Positions 22,690 through 32,402 of a stretch of 64,000 nt of DNA are shown piece by piece. Numbering within the stretch: position 1 is the stretch's first letter; every line of letters begins with the position of its first letter. The stretch is from contig CM064551.1 of NCBI GenBank assembly GCA_032716605.1, positions 47,242,674 through 47,306,673 of the forward strand, in the 5' to 3' direction. The position numbers were made by a program, and so were the translations under genes. Source of the DNA: Paralithodes platypus. Lineage: Eukaryota; Arthropoda; Malacostraca; Decapoda; Lithodidae. The notes under the pieces are model-generated. The model saw only the letters and a program-made list of their open reading frames with translations, ran no database searches and was not told the DNA's origin.

Positions 22690-24514
22690 GGTGGTCACTA
22701 AAAGAGGTAGTCCTAGTCCAAGTCAGAGTTGGAAAAGAGCCGAGTCGAAAAAGGTTTGGGGTATATATTTTTTTTAAATGCGAGGTTAAAATCTAGTATT
22801 TGTAGCCTATATATTGTGTGTATCAGTAAGGGGATTATATATGATTCGGAGTTAAGCTGATAAATATTTTATTTTTGTGATTCAGGGAGAATTTATTGTT
22901 TCCAAGTCACTAAAAAGGGTAGTTGGATAGCTGAGTCCTATAGTCTATTAATTAGGCTATAGGTAGGCCAGAAATTGTGATAAGTGATAAGCAAGGAATG
23001 GGTAATCATTATCAAAGTACACTCGCTCTAACAACTATCTGAGCAATCATTGTGTGAAGCAATAGGTAGTTAACATAGGACTTCAGAGGCTATCAACCCT
23101 ATTGGATTAACCTCTGAAGTGCGCATGGGGGTAATTAGACACCTCTCCCTGTGTGCATGTATTTGAGGTGTTTCCGTCACTAAAATATTCATTGTACCAT
23201 TAATAGCATTAATACTTATCCATATGCGCCTATTATGGGTTGATTATAAAGGTATTAACCTGAAACAACAATAAAATGAGTGAAAACAGCGTTTGGATGG
23301 TCAAAATCGGAGATATAGCCCGCGAGTTGTATAATGTATGGGTGAGGCAAGCTGCTTTCCCGCCAATTTCCCCCAAGGCCACAGAGACACAGTCGATCGA
23401 TACTCTCTCTCTCTCTCTTGCATTCGCTTGCTATCAGTGATGACCACACCCTGCAACCGGATTTCTAATGTTAGCACGAAAATATACCTCAGAATGGGAA
23501 TAACAGGGAAAATAGGTGATAACTGAAGGAGAGGAGGAAAGTGGGGAAGGAGGGGAGGTAGAGGACTGAGATTTTGCATGGCCCAGGGGCCAAAAAAAAA
23601 AAAAAAAAAAAATCGATGTCAAAAGTTGATTTTTTTTTTCTCTGACTCTTAACCTGACAAGCGCTAAATAGCCCTAGGAGCTAGGGTAGCTATTTGTGCA
23701 TTTCTGCAAAAATATTCGATCTCACAGAATTTAAAAAAAAGTACCTCAATGTCTTGGAAATAAGCAGCCACATCCGCCAATATATATATATCCACCCTAA
23801 AAAAATGTGGGTGTGGAGTTACGGTGGCTGCAAGTTGAAAAAAATGGGCTGATAGGCACGACATCCCCGAGCGAGCGAGTGTGTGTGAGTGAGTCAGGCG
23901 GGAGGAGAGAGAGAGGGTGGAGGCAAGAACGTGCGATTGATGAGAAGCAACGCTCTATATCTCGCCTAAAAAGCACCTTTATGGTTTCACCTGTTCATAT
24001 TCATGAGTAAGGCAGCCCATGTGAATAATATACACTGATAAATGAAGCGCAGAGAGGCATACGGACGAATAATAGGCGAAATAAGAGTGGTGTATTGAGA
24101 AAGGTGGGTGGCGCGGGAGAGAAAAGGGGTCAGATTACAGTAGGTAGATGAGATTAGCGTGGGTGTATGCACAAATTTAGACCTTATAGACACTTTGTGT
24201 TGTCGTTGCTATATTGTAAACAATGATAAGGCTTCTTGGATGGCGCAGTATGTTAGAGTAACCCGATATCTCATTACACAATTTTTACGCACTATTTGCT
24301 TGCAACTCATGGATGAAAGGTTATTTATTTACTTGTAAATTTCTTTACTGTTTGTTCGTAATGATAGAATATGTTAGGTTATGTAAAAGTATTATACATA
24401 CTAAATACTTCGATATACACAAGTGTATCGAGGGTATATATATATTTTTTGTTGTCAAGCATTCGTCTGCCCGAAAATACGTACGCACTAATTGCTGTCA
24501 GTATAGTGTGAACA

Positions 24515-24600
24515 GTCATGGTCTAGTGGTTAGAGTGATGGACTGAGTGAGATGTAGGCCTAGAGACGTAGGCCTAGAGACGTGGGTTCGAAACCAGAGA
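24515..24600 (+). repeat. tRNA-derived SINE-like sequence
   Basis: A-box TGGTCTAGTGG (24519-24529) and perfect B-box GGTTCGAAACC (24585-24595). The space between is enlarged by a tandem duplication of GTAGGCCTAGAGAC. A tRNA pseudogene or SINE head; no usable tRNA fold. Confidence 0.6.
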
Positions 24601-24652
24601 GGTTATGGGGATGTTTTTGGAGTGTTTATATCACTTGAAAAAAAAAAAATTT

Positions 24653-24715
24653 ACATACTTACGCCCTGCTATTCATAAAGTCGAAAACTTTGATGAATAG
24701 CAGAGCGTAAGTATG
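24653..24715. repeat. Imperfect 29-bp hairpin
   Basis: ACATACTTACGCCCTGCTAT... is followed after a 5-bp loop by its near-perfect reverse complement. Probably a tiny foldback insertion inside the piggyBac-A 3' region. Confidence 0.6.
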
Positions 24716-24899
24716 TTTTTTTGTGTTTATTTATTTGTTTTTTTGTTTGTTTTTTTGTTTGTTTTATTATTACAAAAGGTTGTTACAAAAGGTTAGTACA
24801 TAAGTATAATATTACATAGGTATATATATAAATAAAACAAAATATTGCCTGGCTAATGAATTAAACTGAAATAATAACTGAAAATATTGCTTATATATA

Positions 24900-24923
24900 C
24901 AGTATACTGTATACAATAATATA

Positions 24924-25016
<93 letters not shown>

Positions 25017-25030
25017 TATACAGTATATAC
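24900..25030. repeat. (TA)n microsatellite
   Basis: Almost pure TA/TATA repeats; frames across it are artefacts. Confidence 0.9.
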
Positions 25031-25250
25031 CAAAACATATGAACTTATCCTACAACTATAATTTGTACATGTTATGATAATATTATCACGTTGGTCAGGT
25101 ACGGGCAAGTAGGTAGGCAGGCAGGTGTTTTGAGATCACGTTGGTCAGGTACGGGCAGGTCAGGTACGGGCAGGTAGGTAGTGAGGTAGGTAGTGAGGTA
25201 GGTGGGCGGGGCAGGAGTTTGGCTGAGATAGGGCGACACAGGTACCACTC

Positions 25251-27869
25251 CTAGTAGTACTTGAGTGAGTGGTAGTCCCTGAAGCACTCGCCCAAACACA
25301 ACCCAACGTTGCATTCCTTGCACATTGATGTGACTCTGTTTCTTTTTGGTGGCTTTCTGGTGGAGTGGGCACAGACCTGGCACTGTACTTGCAGCCTCCG
25401 GGTGCCAGATAGCTCGGTGTGGATAGGGTAGTGTTTGTCATATCCATCAATGACTCTGTCTGGGAGGTTGACTGCACGGCGACCCCTGTGACCGGAGACT
25501 GGTTGGTGTTTCTGTAGGAGTTGGTAGGCGACGTTGTATATGAACTCCCGGAACTTGAGTTTTTTGTTCGGGGCCATGTCTTTTTTTACCAGCCACATGT
25601 TGTAAGCGTTGAGCATCGTGATGTCAACAAAGTGAAGGAAAAGCTTGTGATACCACTTCACTGTTTTTCGTAGGCACTCAACGCCTGCAAGCTGGCAATC
25701 AGACTTGTCCACAAGGCGCATGTACTTGGTATAATCCACCACCATATCAGGTTTCTGGATAGACTTCTTGGTACGGTAGTGGAATTTACCAGAGTCCACT
25801 TGGGCACCTGTATGGACAGTCGAAAGCAGGTGGACTGGTCGCTTATCGAGCCACTTTACCGCCAGAACTTTCCCAGACTTCTCCAGCTGCTTGTAGTGCT
25901 CTTTCTTCTTTCTTCTTGGTCTGTCCTGTCTGCGGCGCCTTTGTTCCTCTGCCAAGTCGTCATCAGAAGCGGTGTCACTGTGGGAGGGGTTGTCCAGTTC
26001 TATGCGATTGCCTTGGAACTTAGGCATGAACTTCCTGTTAGTTCTGACAGTCCCACATGCCCCCGTTTTGTGGTCATGGAGGAACTGGCAGAGTGCAGGA
26101 CTTGTATACCAATTGTCGGTGTACAACGTGTGCCCCTTGTTCAGGTAGGGCTCCAGCATCTTTTTCACAATGTGCCCTGACATGCCCAATGGGTCGTTGC
26201 CACCGACTTTTGGAATGTCTACATCAGTGCCGGTGTATACGATCATGTCGAGCACTATTCCACTTTCACAATCGCACAACACAAAGATCTTGATCCCGAA
26301 CCTGTGTCTCTTCAAGGGAATGTACTGCTTGAACACCAGGCGTCCTTTGAAAAGCACGAGCGACTCATCAATCACCAGGTTGGCAAAGGGGTAGAAGAAT
26401 TTCCTGTACCTTTGCAACAACATGGTCAACACATCCCGAACTTTCCATATTCTATCAGCTCGGTTTGGATTATTATTGTCTGCGAAGTGCAAAAATCGCA
26501 GAAGCAAGAAAAATCTATCACGAGCCATATATTTCCGGAAAATTGGGGTGTTGATGATTGGGTCGTGCTTCCAATAATGCTCCATTACATGCTTCCTGCA
26601 GAGAGGCATGATTAGCAACAACGCAAAGAACACAAGGAGCTCAGGGACAGTCGTATCAACCCATGCACGAATTCTTGCTCTAGGAGATATCATATCAATT
26701 CTTTCCCTCACCCAGGTAAAATATCCATTGGTTTGGGAAACGAGATGAGATAATACCTCCTGGTCAAAAAATGCACAGAAGAAATCAGATTCCGTGGACT
26801 GGTCATTGCAGGGCCAGTCTGCTGTTGAACCAGCCAGATTGGCATTGAACTGGTGCAAATCTGGTTGGAAATGGGACCCTTCAGACCAGGCAAAATTATA
26901 CGCCCGTGGGGGATCAGGATCAGCCCCTCCGTCAGCCACGTCGTCTGAGCCTTCGTCGTCAGACAGGTCTTGGTCATGGTCACGGTGCAGAAGTACATCG
27001 TCGTCTTCCGAATCCTCTGCACCTCCCTCATATTGGTCTTGATCCTCCTCAGACTCGCTCCCACTATCACCACCCCAGCCATAGTTCCTGGGATCGAAGG
27101 CTTCCCCTTCTGCAGCGTCGTCGTCAGAGGAGTCAGGAGGGAAGAGGAGGGCGTCAAACTTGGATGGCGTTAGACCGGCTGCCAAAACTCTACGAGGCCC
27201 TCCAACAGCAGCAGGGGCATGGGTGGGCGTGGGTGGTGGAGCAGGGGCGTGCGTGGGCGGTGGTGCAGGGGCGGCCGTGGTGGGCAGTGGTGCAGGGGCG
27301 GCCGTGGTGGGTAGTGAGGCAGGGGCGGCCATGGTGGGTGGTGGTAGTGGTGGCAACGCGGGGGTGGTAGAGGCGGGAGGTGTCACCTTACTCCTCTTGA
27401 ACTGATAAGGCTGTCCTTTACCCTTACCCTTCTTGCCAACTACCCCCGATGCTCCTGCATCCCCAGGACGGCCATTTGTACTTCCTGTGGTGGTGGGCGC
27501 CGTGGGCGTCGTTGCCACAACAGTAGAGGCAGTAGTTGTTGTGGTAGCAGTTGTCAGAGCAAATGCTGAGGACAATGACCTCTTCACACTCGTCGTGCTT
27601 GTTGTACGTTTCGTGCCTCTCCCAGCACGTGTAGGTCTTCTTGGCTGCACTGGCTCATCATCCTCAGAAGTATATACGAAGGAGGGGTTCCTGGCACGTG
27701 TTCGTGTCCTGCCACGAGCACTAACACCGCCAGCAACAGGGTTGGGCGAGTCAACAGGGAGCGAGTCAGGGGAGCGTGTAGGCTCCATAGTGACTGAGAG
27801 CGTACTGCGTGTGTAGACTGTGTGGGGTGCGTGCGGCGGGTGGTTGTGGGTGCCATCGAGAGGTACCAT
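25251..27869 (-). CDS. piggyBac transposase, 872 aa, open
   Basis: One uninterrupted frame. The N-terminal 330 or so residues are low-complexity (Thr/Pro/Ala-rich, then strongly acidic), as in many piggyBac proteins. The DDE_Tnp_1_7 catalytic core follows, with VIDESLVLFKGR (first Asp, about residue 500), LYTDNWYTSP (second Asp, about 583) and MRLVDKSD (third Asp, about 719). The C-terminus has a cysteine-rich domain of the form CxxC...CxxC...C (about residues 822-855), used by piggyBac for terminal-repeat binding. The enzyme cuts at TTAA and rejoins it without a scar. All catalytic positions are present and the element ends carry TTAA, so this copy may be recently active. A domesticated gene is possible but unlikely given the intact ends. 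Confidence 0.9.
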   Translation of the reverse strand: MVPLDGTHNHPPHAPHTVYTRSTLSVTMEPTRSPDSLPVDSPNPVAGGVSARGRTRTRARNPSFVYTSEDDEPVQPRRPTRAGRGTKRTTSTTSVKRSLSSAFALTTATTTTTASTVVATTPTAPTTTGSTNGRPGDAGASGVVGKKGKGKGQPYQFKRSKVTPPASTTPALPPLPPPTMAAPASLPTTAAPAPLPTTAAPAPPPTHAPAPPPTPTHAPAAVGGPRRVLAAGLTPSKFDALLFPPDSSDDDAAEGEAFDPRNYGWGGDSGSESEEDQDQYEGGAEDSEDDDVLLHRDHDQDLSDDEGSDDVADGGADPDPPRAYNFAWSEGSHFQPDLHQFNANLAGSTADWPCNDQSTESDFFCAFFDQEVLSHLVSQTNGYFTWVRERIDMISPRARIRAWVDTTVPELLVFFALLLIMPLCRKHVMEHYWKHDPIINTPIFRKYMARDRFFLLLRFLHFADNNNPNRADRIWKVRDVLTMLLQRYRKFFYPFANLVIDESLVLFKGRLVFKQYIPLKRHRFGIKIFVLCDCESGIVLDMIVYTGTDVDIPKVGGNDPLGMSGHIVKKMLEPYLNKGHTLYTDNWYTSPALCQFLHDHKTGACGTVRTNRKFMPKFQGNRIELDNPSHSDTASDDDLAEEQRRRRQDRPRRKKKEHYKQLEKSGKVLAVKWLDKRPVHLLSTVHTGAQVDSGKFHYRTKKSIQKPDMVVDYTKYMRLVDKSDCQLAGVECLRKTVKWYHKLFLHFVDITMLNAYNMWLVKKDMAPNKKLKFREFIYNVAYQLLQKHQPVSGHRGRRAVNLPDRVIDGYDKHYPIHTELSGTRRLQVQCQVCAHSTRKPPKRNRVTSMCKECNVGLCLGECFRDYHSLKYY

Positions 27870-28012
27870 GTCGCACTAAACGTGGCGCAATTTGTGACTC
27901 CCTAGACAGCTTGGCGCCGTTTTGGTACGCCTTTAAAAATCCTGCTTCCGTGAGGCCTATCGCGTTCCCTATAGGAAGCCTTCCGTGAGGCCTATCGCGC
28001 TTGCCGGGTTAA

Positions 28013-28408
28013 GAGTCTCCCCGCAGTCCGCCGGGGGAACTCTTAAGAGTCTCCCCGCAGTTCCCGGGTTAATAAGCCAGCGCACTGTAAGTCAAGAATC
28101 GCGTCAGGACTGAAGCCTCTCTGCGATAACCCCAGTCCCTTGTAAGAAGCAATAGGAGACACCAAACGATAGGCCTAATTGATGTGTATATATCAAGCAA
28201 TTTAAGTCATAGGATGAGAGAAAGACTGATACTGGGAGAGAGTTCCAGATCGAGCTCAGCTGTTGAATAGAAGAAAGATTGAGAATAACGTTGCACTCTT
28301 GAGTTGGAGAGTTGCCCTAACATCACCTCGATTCGATCGCATTAACCAACTACAGTAAAGTGTGAAGTACGATACCCAATCACAATAACTGGCTGTGCAA
28401 AACAATAA
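28013..28408. other. Interior of the Mutator-like element, noncoding
   Basis: Contains the repeated TTAAGAGTCTCCCCGCAGT motif at its left end; otherwise no recognised feature. Confidence 0.5.
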
Positions 28409-28635
28409 CCCTTTCACGCTCATATGACGCAGAGGTTGCCAAATTAGCAATAAGAAATAGAGTTCTCTCACTCTTATAATTACCTCTCCAAAATTAGTTT
28501 TCTGCCCACAGCTAACTCAAAGACAACTGCAGAGGTTGAAGTAACTAAACTAAAGATTTCTAAATGCCCCTGATGGTAACAAAGGCTTTAAAGTATCCCT
28601 AATAGGTTCAAAATCGCGTTATATGTCGGAGAGGG
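28409..28635. mobile_element. 227-bp piggyBac-type MITE, copy 1, at an ATAA target
   Basis: Same length and sequence family as 31183-31409. Ends CCCTTTCACGCTCATATGACGC and, inverted, CCCTCTCCGACATATAACGC. Flanked by ATAA on both sides (28405-28408, 28636-28639) instead of the canonical TTAA. No coding capacity. Confidence 0.75.
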
Positions 28636-29269
28636 ATAAAGTAACTTGTTTCATTGCCTGACACTAAGTAATTGGTGTAAATAGTTCATTTTCTCCACGA
28701 GATTTCAAATGAAATTTGCCGAAAACAACTGCAATATGTCGAACACTGCAAACAATGCAAATTCATGTGGAAATTAGTGGCCAATTTCAAGTGATGAATA
28801 TCGTTCCAAGTGTTTGTTCTCCATTTCCGAACGATCGTTCTTTCAATTTGTTTGACATTGTCGATTCACCTCGAACAATGACGATGTCTATAGTAAAATA
28901 TATAATTGGTATGAAATACGTCATTTAGGGTCAAGAAAAGGTAGTTTCCCACTGGAAAAGGGTGTAAATTGTTATACAATGTTATATTAGTTCATTCTAA
29001 ATGAAATTAAATAAAATCCATTATGACCGTGTGAAAATGAACAAAACAACTCAAAAAATTTGGTATTGTATCGAAAATATAGGCTATAGCCTACAAATTT
29101 GACTAGAAGCTCGCATTTCAGAAGATAAATTATCCTTCCTCTTTTAGTGACCACCGTCAATGGGTTTAAAGAGCAGCTGCGACGAGCGTCACATCTAGTG
29201 ACGGAGCGCGGCTGAGAAACTCCACACCAATGTCTAGGACCCAGATCACATGTTGGCCAGGAACAACTT

Positions 29270-29931
29270 CAGTCACTAGGTATGCTCAATGTTTCTGACA
29301 GGGCCAAACAAATCAGGATAACTAATGCCTTCAAAATTTTCTATGACAGAGCTCCAGAGTATCTAAAGAATGATTTTGTTAAAGCAAATGAGAGGAGTGG
29401 ACATAATACAAGAAACATGATGTTTAATTTTAAGGTCCCGAGAATCCAAGGACAGGGTAAGCAAACATTCTTCTTCACTGCCATCAAAGACTGGAACGAC
29501 CTACCCCAGTCAGTCCGTGAAAAGAGAACACTGTATTCCTTCAGACGTAGCCTGAAGGAACACCTGAACCGGACAGCTGCGAGAAGGGAGCACCAAGCTT
29601 ATGTCTACTACTAAATACGACATAAGAGATAGACAAACCAAACTGAAATGATTACTGATTACGGATTACTGATATTTACTATAGGATGTAAGGTATCTTA
29701 AAATAACCCCCTAGAAATAGTTTTTCTAAAGTATCTATTTCTTTATCCTCCCCTTTTCCCCAGCTAACCTAATCCCACAAGGACCCCCAATGGAAATACG
29801 CCTAACGGCCTTATTGGGCTATCCTTAGTTGGAATTATGCAAGGCTGGTACATGTCATATTTGTAACAAACTATGTGGTACCAACTCTGTAAATTGCTGA
29901 CTGAATAAATATTATTATTATTATTATTATA
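29270..29931 (+). pseudogene. LINE-C 3' fragment: RT C-terminus, 3' UTR and (ATT)n tail
   Basis: 29282-29614 encodes about 110 residues of the C-terminal end of a non-LTR reverse-transcriptase polyprotein (motifs RAPEYLKNDF, IKDWNDLPQSVRE, SFRRSLKEHL). A 3' UTR follows, nearly identical to 4609-4740, and an ATT tail ends at 29931. The RT catalytic part is absent, so the copy is 5'-truncated. The clade cannot be fixed from this piece. Confidence 0.75.
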
Positions 29932-30508
29932 ACAAGTAAGTAACAAGTCTTTAAATTTAGCGCCTTCTCTTTTGAGACCTTGTATTACGACGCATTTTGT
30001 TTACTAACGCTGTGGTAATCATTATTCCTCGTGAATTTAACACCAACATAAATAAATGTAACATTTATGAAATGCACAGTAGTGTTTATACCTTAACTTA
30101 AGCAGTATGTCTTGAATAATAATTTTGGTTTTGGGTAAATGACTTGATAGGAGAGGTACTACTTTTTGTGTGGGGTTACGCGGCCAACAGCTGATTGAAG
30201 CCAAGGCAGACGACAGCCAGTTATGGGTTAGACTTGAAGGTGTTACCACGAAGTGTTGCATTAGAAATTGCTTTGCAAATTACGAAAATTTTCATTCTTT
30301 TTCTACTCGTGTATTTTGTGCATGGAGTACGAACCTTATGAAATGTTACAAATCATGTTACTAATCGTTAAAAAGTGTGACTAATCTGAAAGAGGTAGAA
30401 CTAGGATATTTAGTATTGATCGAGGTAGTGTGTTGGTGAGGCCGAGGCACCGCCATGGTGGAGTTATAAGTGATTACCCAAGGTAGTGGTACCCTTGTGC
30501 TTACCACC
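29932..30508 (+). promoter_or_regulatory. Putative promoter and 5' UTR region of the ULK/Atg1 gene
   Basis: About 580 bp between the LINE-C tail and the ULK start codon. It is free of recognisable transposon sequence and so likely holds the promoter and 5' UTR. No TATA box or initiator could be assigned with confidence. The LINE tail ends only about 520 bp before the uORF. Confidence 0.4.
30455..30469 (+). promoter_or_regulatory. 4-codon upstream ORF ahead of the ULK start
   Basis: ATG GTG GAG TTA TAA, in the strong initiation context CACCGCCATGG, 39 bp before the main ATG. If transcribed, such a minimal uORF would be expected to dampen or condition translation of the kinase. That it lies in the transcript is inferred from the lack of an intervening acceptor site. 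Confidence 0.5.
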
Positions 30509-30598
30509 ATGGAAGTGGTCGGGGAGTACGAGTACAGTACTAAGGATCTCATAGGACATGGTGCCTTTGCGGTGGTGTTCAAAGGGCGCCACAGACAG
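30509..30598 (+). CDS. Atg1: First coding exon of ULK1/2-Atg1 (unc-51-like) autophagy kinase
   Basis: Thirty codons from ATG (context TTACCACCATGG) to an exact codon boundary, followed by the 5' splice donor CAG|GTAAGATA at 30598/30599. The peptide contains [20 protein letters not shown] and KGRHRQ. This is the start of the ULK/Atg1 kinase domain: the beta-1 strand and the glycine-rich ATP loop GHGAFAVV, closely matching Drosophila Atg1 and vertebrate ULK1/2, whose first exon also ends just after GRHR. The protein phosphorylates autophagy initiation factors and starts autophagosome formation in the cytoplasm. No second exon (with the catalytic Lys) was recognised downstream, so intron 1 is long or leaves the window. 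The exon is too short for a conventional ORF scan. Confidence 0.9.
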
Positions 30599-31182
30599 GT
30601 AAGATAACACTATGTTGTCATGTTTTGCATGAGGCGGCTGCGCGTTCCCCCGCCTTTCTTATGTTATCTGTTTATCACTACAAAATAGGCTATGGTAAAT
30701 CTACAGTTATACTACCCCTCCCCCACCATCCCCCCACACCTCCCCCCTTCAAAAAAAAACCCCTTTTAGCGTGTTTTTGGATGGTTCAGCAGATGCGGAA
30801 ACATAATTTGTTTATAGGCCTAGGCTATTAGCCTAATGTAGGCTAACTAATTTTTACCATGGATTTAGCCTATAGGCTAGCCTAGTTTGTAAATTTTCAT
30901 CAATAGGCCTAGGCCTATATATTTTTGGTTATACTGATGTTTTGGACTGACAGTTAGCCCATCGATCTATTTAGGCCTAATAGGTCCGGTAGAGCATATA
31001 CATCATTGCTATATATGGCATTAAGAGCGGAAATGTATTACAAGGGAGAAACAAAAAAACGCTAAAATACATGTATAGGCCTAGGCTACTGTAAAACAAT
31101 AAGTTTTTCAGCCAGTACCCAACCAGCGGGGGTATGGGGGCGGCAGCCCCCACCCATATACTAGGTTAGGTTAGGTTGTTAA
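30599..31182 (+). other. Start of ULK intron 1, noncoding
   Basis: Begins with the donor GTAAGATA. Contains a C-rich stretch (30710-30765), TAGGCCTA-rich DNA and a GGGGGCGGCAGCCCCC hairpin repeat (about 31137-31155) followed by TTAGG repeats. Confidence 0.6.
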
Positions 31183-31409
31183 CCCCTTCAGACATATATG
31201 ACGCAGAGGTTGCCAGATTAGCAATAAGAAATAGAGTTCTCTCACTCTTATAATTACCTCTCCAAAATTAGTTTTCTGCCCACATCTAACTCAAAGACAA
31301 CTGCAGAGGTTGAAGTAACTAAAATAAAGGTTTGTAAAAAACCCTGATGGTAATAAAGGCTTTAAAGTATCCCTAATAGGCTCAAAATTGCGTCATATGT
31401 CGGAGAGGG
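31183..31409. mobile_element. 227-bp piggyBac-type MITE, copy 2, canonical TTAA
   Basis: Flanked by TTAA at 31179-31182 and 31410-31413. Ends CCCCTTCAGACATATATGACGC and, inverted, CCCTCTCCGACATATGACGC. Highly similar to 28409-28635 and exactly the same length. Confidence 0.85.
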
Positions 31410-31454
31410 TTAAGTTAGGCTAATGGCACAGAACAAAAACAAAAAAAAAAAAAA

Positions 31455-31545
31455 AGTAACCCAACCAGCGGGGGTGTGGGGGCGGCAGCCCCCACCCATA
31501 TACTAGGTTAGGTTAGGTAAGGTTGTTAGGTTAGGCTAATAGCCT
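31455..31545. repeat. GGGGGCGGCAGCCCCC hairpin plus TTAGG repeat, dispersed copy
   Basis: The same motif block occurs near 31125-31178, 40770-40850, 41465-41545 and 44695-44775, always next to GGTTAGGTTAGG or its complement. The two at 40-41 kb lie inside the 677-bp hAT-type MITE, so the others are probably internal pieces of related elements. Confidence 0.7.
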
Positions 31546-31731
31546 AGAACATTAAAAAAAACAAAAAAATAGTCTAATAGGGGCGTGTTTTTAGATTGTT
31601 GGATAATGGGTAAATACTCATTTCCGCTCCTCTTCAGTATAAAACAACACTATATCTGAAGGAAAAAATACAAAAAACAAAATAAAACTTACTGAAATCG
31701 CTGTCGGTCCAAAAAGTCAGGTTTACCATAT

Positions 31732-31849
31732 TTTTCAACTCGCTGCCCAAGGAAGTGCGAGACATAGTAGGTTGCCCGGTAGACAGGTTCAAATGGTTAT
31801 TAGACAAGTTCCTAAAGACCCTCCCAGATGAACCACCAGTGTCTGGATA
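31732..31849 (+). pseudogene. LINE RT C-terminal remnant
   Basis: About 39 codons read FFNSLPKEVRDIVGCPVDRF then KWLLDKFLKTLPDEPP to a TAG stop. This is the extreme C-terminal motif of many CR1/jockey-type LINE polyproteins. Only this tail is visible. It lies in the presumed ULK intron. Confidence 0.6.
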
Positions 31850-32402
31850 GGCTACACTGCTAACTGCCGGGCGGCCTCAAACTCTATACCGGACCAGACG
31901 GACCTCCTTCGAAGGGATGCACGGGACGGACGCAGCGGTGGCGGACCACGACTGTGAGGAGTCTTTGAAAAACTGTTTTCCCCATGAGGGGGGAATTTGT
32001 CCCCCCCTCACCCCCCCATGACTATGATGACTTATTGTCATAATCATAGCTTATATAGCCTAGGCTATTGACAGCTGGGGGCCAAAAAAAAGTACGCCGC
32101 GGCCCAACCGATTGTAGCCTAGGCCTACACCCACCCAGATAAACAAACCGCGGACGAAGAAACCGGTGCGGACGAGTCTCACTTTGCCGAAGGTTTGTAA
32201 AATTGTAATAGGCCTACTTCAATGTATCTAGGCCTAGTTCGGATACATGTCAACTCGTACTCGAGACATCTCGTACCTTCAAAAGACAACTCGTACTCAC
32301 TCTTTAGACAACTTGTACCAAAGACAGATTGTACTCAATTACCACTCTGTTATCTGATTCCAATTAAATATTAGCTTAGGCTAGGCCTAGGCTAGCAGTG
32401 TG
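31850..32402. other. Noncoding intronic sequence
   Basis: Poly-C-containing stretch at 31978-32028 and TAGGCCTA-rich DNA; no gene seen. Confidence 0.5.

Larger units (their letters stand above)
23649..28012 (-). mobile_element. piggyBac-A element with TTAA target duplication
   Basis: TTAA at 23649-23652 and 28009-28012 flank inverted ends: CCTGACAAGCGCTAAATAG on the left and, in reverse complement, CCCGGCAAGCGCGATAGG on the right. TTAA duplication is diagnostic for piggyBac. The element encodes one intact transposase on the minus strand. Its 3' side (23653-25250) holds a tRNA-derived SINE-like sequence, a hairpin and a TA microsatellite. Downstream of the right TTAA, the segment TTAAGAGTCTCCCCGCAGT occurs twice (28009 and 28041). 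Confidence 0.8.
22690..29155. mobile_element. Mutator-like (9-bp TSD) inverted-repeat element, non-autonomous host of piggyBac-A
   Basis: The ends are inverted: GGTGGTCACTAAAAGAGG at 22690 and its reverse complement ending at 29155. Further imperfect inverted similarity extends about 130 bp inwards (AAATGCGAG and TTGTAGCCTATA on both sides). The flanks carry the 9-bp duplication GTCAATGGG (22681-22689 and 29156-29164). A 9-bp duplication with long inverted repeats is typical of Mutator-like elements. No transposase of its own was found. Without the nested piggyBac-A and 227-bp MITE it would be about 1.9 kb. Confidence 0.65.

Noticed and set aside
25779..27816. Plus-strand frames opposite piggyBac-A
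   Set aside because: Antisense to a clear transposase; no recognisable domain.
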